This document shows, piece by piece, positions 7,283 through 8,794 of a DNA stretch of 8,794 nt. A program made the position numbers and the translations under genes. The DNA is taken from the NCBI GenBank assembly GCA_964493075.1, contig CAZBNU010000179.1, positions 1 through 8,794 on the forward strand, in the 5' to 3' direction. Every line of letters begins with the position of its first letter. The stretch's first letter is position 1. This DNA is from SLFT01 sp964493075. Lineage in GTDB: Bacteria > Hydrogenedentota > Hydrogenedentia > Hydrogenedentales > CAITNO01. The notes beneath the pieces were generated by a model that saw nothing but the letters and a program-made list of their open reading frames with translations, did not search any database and was not told the DNA's origin.

Positions 7283-7287
7283 AAGGA
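7283..7287 (+). promoter_or_regulatory. Ribosome binding site deciding the GxxExxY start
   Basis: AAGGA lies 9 nt before the GTG at 7297 and 9 nt after the end of the inverted repeat. The upstream in-frame ATG at 7195 has no such site and would require translation through the hairpin. Confidence 0.6.
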
Positions 7288-7296
7288 AAACAAAAC

Positions 7297-7677
7297 GTGC
7301 ATGAAAATGATATTTCCCGAATGATTATCGGAGCAGCAATTGAAGTGCATAAAGTGCTGGGCCCGGGGTTGTTGGAAAAGGTATATGAGGATGCACTCTG
7401 CCATGAATTTGAATTGAGGAATATCATCTATGAACGACAAAAATCTGTGCCGGTTGTTTATAAAGGAACGGTATTATCTCGCGATCTTCGCCTTGATTTA
7501 CTAGTAGAAGATAAGGTTATCGTGGATACCAAGGCAAAAGAAGCAATGACGGAAATAGATCATGCTAAAACACTAAGCTACCTTCGACTGTCTAACAAAT
7601 CCCTTGGCCTGAACATCAATTTTCATGAACCCATACTTGTAAAAGGCATCAAGCGTATAGTAAACAATCTTGTGTAA
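7297..7677 (+). CDS. GxxExxY family protein, PD-(D/E)XK nuclease-like
   Basis: From the GTG at 7297 the product has 126 residues, the usual size of the GxxExxY family (TIGR04256/PDDEXK_3 from memory). The naming motif is at 24-30 (GLLEKVY), preceded by the typical AAIEVHKVLGPG. Candidate nuclease core residues are D67 in RLDLLVE and D77-T-K79 in VIVDTKA; most relatives I recall have ELK here, so this copy carries the Asp variant of (D/E)XK. The family is predicted to be nuclease-like, but its cellular role is not established. An in-frame ATG at 7195 would add 34 residues encoded by the inverted repeat (LNAEGLSYAEVRGEE and so on), and I regard this as read-through of the repeat. Three 60-base rows counted within the gene give 37, 38 and 48% GC, against 68% in one row of the next gene. 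The gene is bracketed by repeat arms, which suggests it arrived as a unit. Confidence 0.88.
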   Translation: MHENDISRMIIGAAIEVHKVLGPGLLEKVYEDALCHEFELRNIIYERQKSVPVVYKGTVLSRDLRLDLLVEDKVIVDTKAKEAMTEIDHAKTLSYLRLSNKSLGLNINFHEPILVKGIKRIVNNLV

Positions 7678-7683
7678 TGTATT

Positions 7684-7722
7684 CTCTGCGAAACTCTGCA
7701 TAACTCTGCAACTCTGCGTTAA
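7684..7722 (+). repeat. Downstream repeat arm with four CTCTGC modules
   Basis: Positions 7694-7722 match the right arm of the hairpin (7246-7274) at 26 of 29 bases in the same orientation. CTCTGC occurs at 7684, 7694, 7704 and 7712, a spacing of 10, 10 and 8. The copy has no facing complementary arm nearby, so it is a half unit. It ends at TTAA, 4 nt before the AAGGA ribosome binding site of the regulator gene. Confidence 0.88.
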
Positions 7723-7726
7723 ATAA

Positions 7727-7731
7727 AAGGA
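7727..7731 (+). promoter_or_regulatory. Ribosome binding site of the WYL regulator
   Basis: AAGGA lies 8 nt before the ATG at 7740 and only 4 nt after the repeat arm ends, so the repeat forms the immediate leader of this gene. Confidence 0.7.
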
Positions 7732-7739
7732 ACACTCCC

Positions 7740-8735
7740 ATGGCGCCTACTTCTTTCGGTAGTTTCGGACTCAAACTGGTGCAGCTCTATGTGCTGCTCT
7801 CCACTTCTGACCGCAGTTTTACCCTGACCCGCCTCTCCCAAATATTTCGATGTTCCCGGCAGAGCGTGCTGCGCATGGTGGAACAGCTGGAACTGCTCCC
7901 GAAAATCCAGTTGCAGAGTTATAAGGAAGGCAAGGAGCGACACTATCAGATCATCAATTCATTTTCCCCTGCGGACATTGAAATAGACATAGAACTGCTA
8001 CGCCGTTTGATGTTGTGCCGCGACATTGTGCGGCATTTGCTGCCTGCGCCCATGCACGAGGAAATCGGGCGCGCCCTCGACACCATCGCAGGCGGGACAG
8101 GGGAGCAGGAACACGACAGCCATCTGCTGGATTCCCACTCGGAAGCCTTCTGGAAGGGACGCATTGACTACAGCCCCCATCAGGAGACCATCCAGAAACT
8201 GTACGTCGCCATTGACAAGGGCAGGCTGTGCGCCGTCCAGTACCAACCCAAAATCAACGACCCCTGCAAGGAATTCCTTGTGGCGCCATTGCGCATCCTT
8301 GCCTTCCGCGAGGCGTTATATGCGCGGTGTCTGAAGTGCAATGAGGCGGGCGAAGTGGAAAACGAAAAGCCCATGACCCTCGCCATCCATCGCATACGCG
8401 CCATTACCGTGCGCCAGACCAAAGCAAAAACACCCGCCTTGGAACCGGATAGCAACCATTTCGGATTCTGGTTCAACGAACCCTTCACCGTGCGTATCCG
8501 GTTTACGCCCGAAGCCGCCACCTTCGTGGGCGAACGCTGCTGGAGCGACGGACAACAGACCACCGTGCTGCCCGATGGCGGTGTGGAGCTTACGTTTACC
8601 TCCACCAGCCGTCCCGAAGTGAAGTCCTGGGTGCTGAGTTTCGCCGATGCCGCCGAACTCATCGAACCCGCCGACCTGCGCGAGGAAATCAAAGAGACGC
8701 TGCAAAGGACCTTGAATAAATACGAAACGGAATAA
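7740..8735 (+). CDS. HTH / WYL-domain transcriptional regulator with WCX extension
   Basis: This 331-residue protein has the YafY/DeoR-like layout. An N-terminal winged helix-turn-helix occupies about residues 10-72 (LVQLYVLLSTSDRSFTLTRL, then FRCSRQSVLRMVEQL as the recognition part). A helical linker follows, then a WYL domain at about 150-228 and a WCX domain at about 249-327 (VRIRFTPEAATFVG to LREEIKETL). The WYL tripeptide position reads L-Y-A (193-195, REALYARC), so W and the final L are not conserved, while the ligand-contacting arginine region is kept (HRIRAI, R218). WYL proteins sense nucleotides or nucleic acids and often control phage-defence, CRISPR or DNA-damage genes. The target here is unknown, as any regulated operon would lie beyond the right edge. 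The base composition is GC-rich. No terminator is seen in the 59 nt after the stop. Confidence 0.9.
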   Translation: MAPTSFGSFGLKLVQLYVLLSTSDRSFTLTRLSQIFRCSRQSVLRMVEQLELLPKIQLQSYKEGKERHYQIINSFSPADIEIDIELLRRLMLCRDIVRHLLPAPMHEEIGRALDTIAGGTGEQEHDSHLLDSHSEAFWKGRIDYSPHQETIQKLYVAIDKGRLCAVQYQPKINDPCKEFLVAPLRILAFREALYARCLKCNEAGEVENEKPMTLAIHRIRAITVRQTKAKTPALEPDSNHFGFWFNEPFTVRIRFTPEAATFVGERCWSDGQQTTVLPDGGVELTFTSTSRPEVKSWVLSFADAAELIEPADLREEIKETLQRTLNKYETE

Positions 8736-8794
8736 CCTCAGAAAAATGGGGACTGTTCCTGCCGCGAATTTGTGCATGGGCGTTGATAGCGATG

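Noticed and set aside
7684..7722. CTCTGC modules as a small CRISPR array or simple tandem repeat
   Set aside because: Units are 6 bp with 2-4 nt between them, far too short for CRISPR repeats and spacers; the segment is better explained as a copy of the hairpin arm.
8316..8777. Minus-strand open frame of 153 codons at the right edge
   Set aside because: It is antisense to the WYL regulator, whose domain order is clear on the plus strand.

Overview
The window is bacterial and protein-dense, with no rRNA or tRNA seen. Shine-Dalgarno sites, sigma70-like promoters and one clear intrinsic terminator are present. Gene content (a Gfo/Idh/MocA oxidoreductase, an L-fucose-isomerase-like protein, a YdiF-type CoA-transferase, paired GT4 glycosyltransferases and a GxxExxY nuclease-like gene set in CGCAGAG-type repeats) resembles environmental PVC-group or related candidate-phylum genomes. 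This is an impression from gene content only, and the taxonomic guess is weak.

Layout. Everything from about 1 to 7132 is transcribed on the minus strand, so read it right to left. A promoter at 7166-7195 drives two tandem, paralogous GT4 glycosyltransferases joined by a TGATG stop/start overlap (7132 to 4953). An L-fucose/L-arabinose isomerase-fold protein follows (4837-3248) with its own candidate promoter and a good intrinsic terminator (3187-3227). Then come a class I acyl-CoA:CoA-transferase of the YdiF/Pct type (3001-1298) and a Gfo/Idh/MocA oxidoreductase that runs off the left edge (1145-1). The isomerase, oxidoreductase and CoA-transferase together suggest sugar or sugar-acid catabolism, but no substrate can be read from sequence. 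The glycosyltransferases suggest surface polysaccharide synthesis and may be unrelated to them.

The right part is on the plus strand. A perfect 29-bp inverted repeat (7202-7274) is followed by a small AT-richer GxxExxY / PD-(D/E)XK-like gene (7297-7677). Next comes another copy of the same repeat arm (7694-7722, 26/29 identical), then a WYL-domain transcriptional regulator (7740-8735). A degenerate copy of the repeat lies far away at about 1240-1272. The repeat-bracketed nuclease-like cassette is the most interesting part of the window: it looks like an inserted, possibly mobile unit placed between the glycosyltransferase promoter and the regulator's ribosome binding site.
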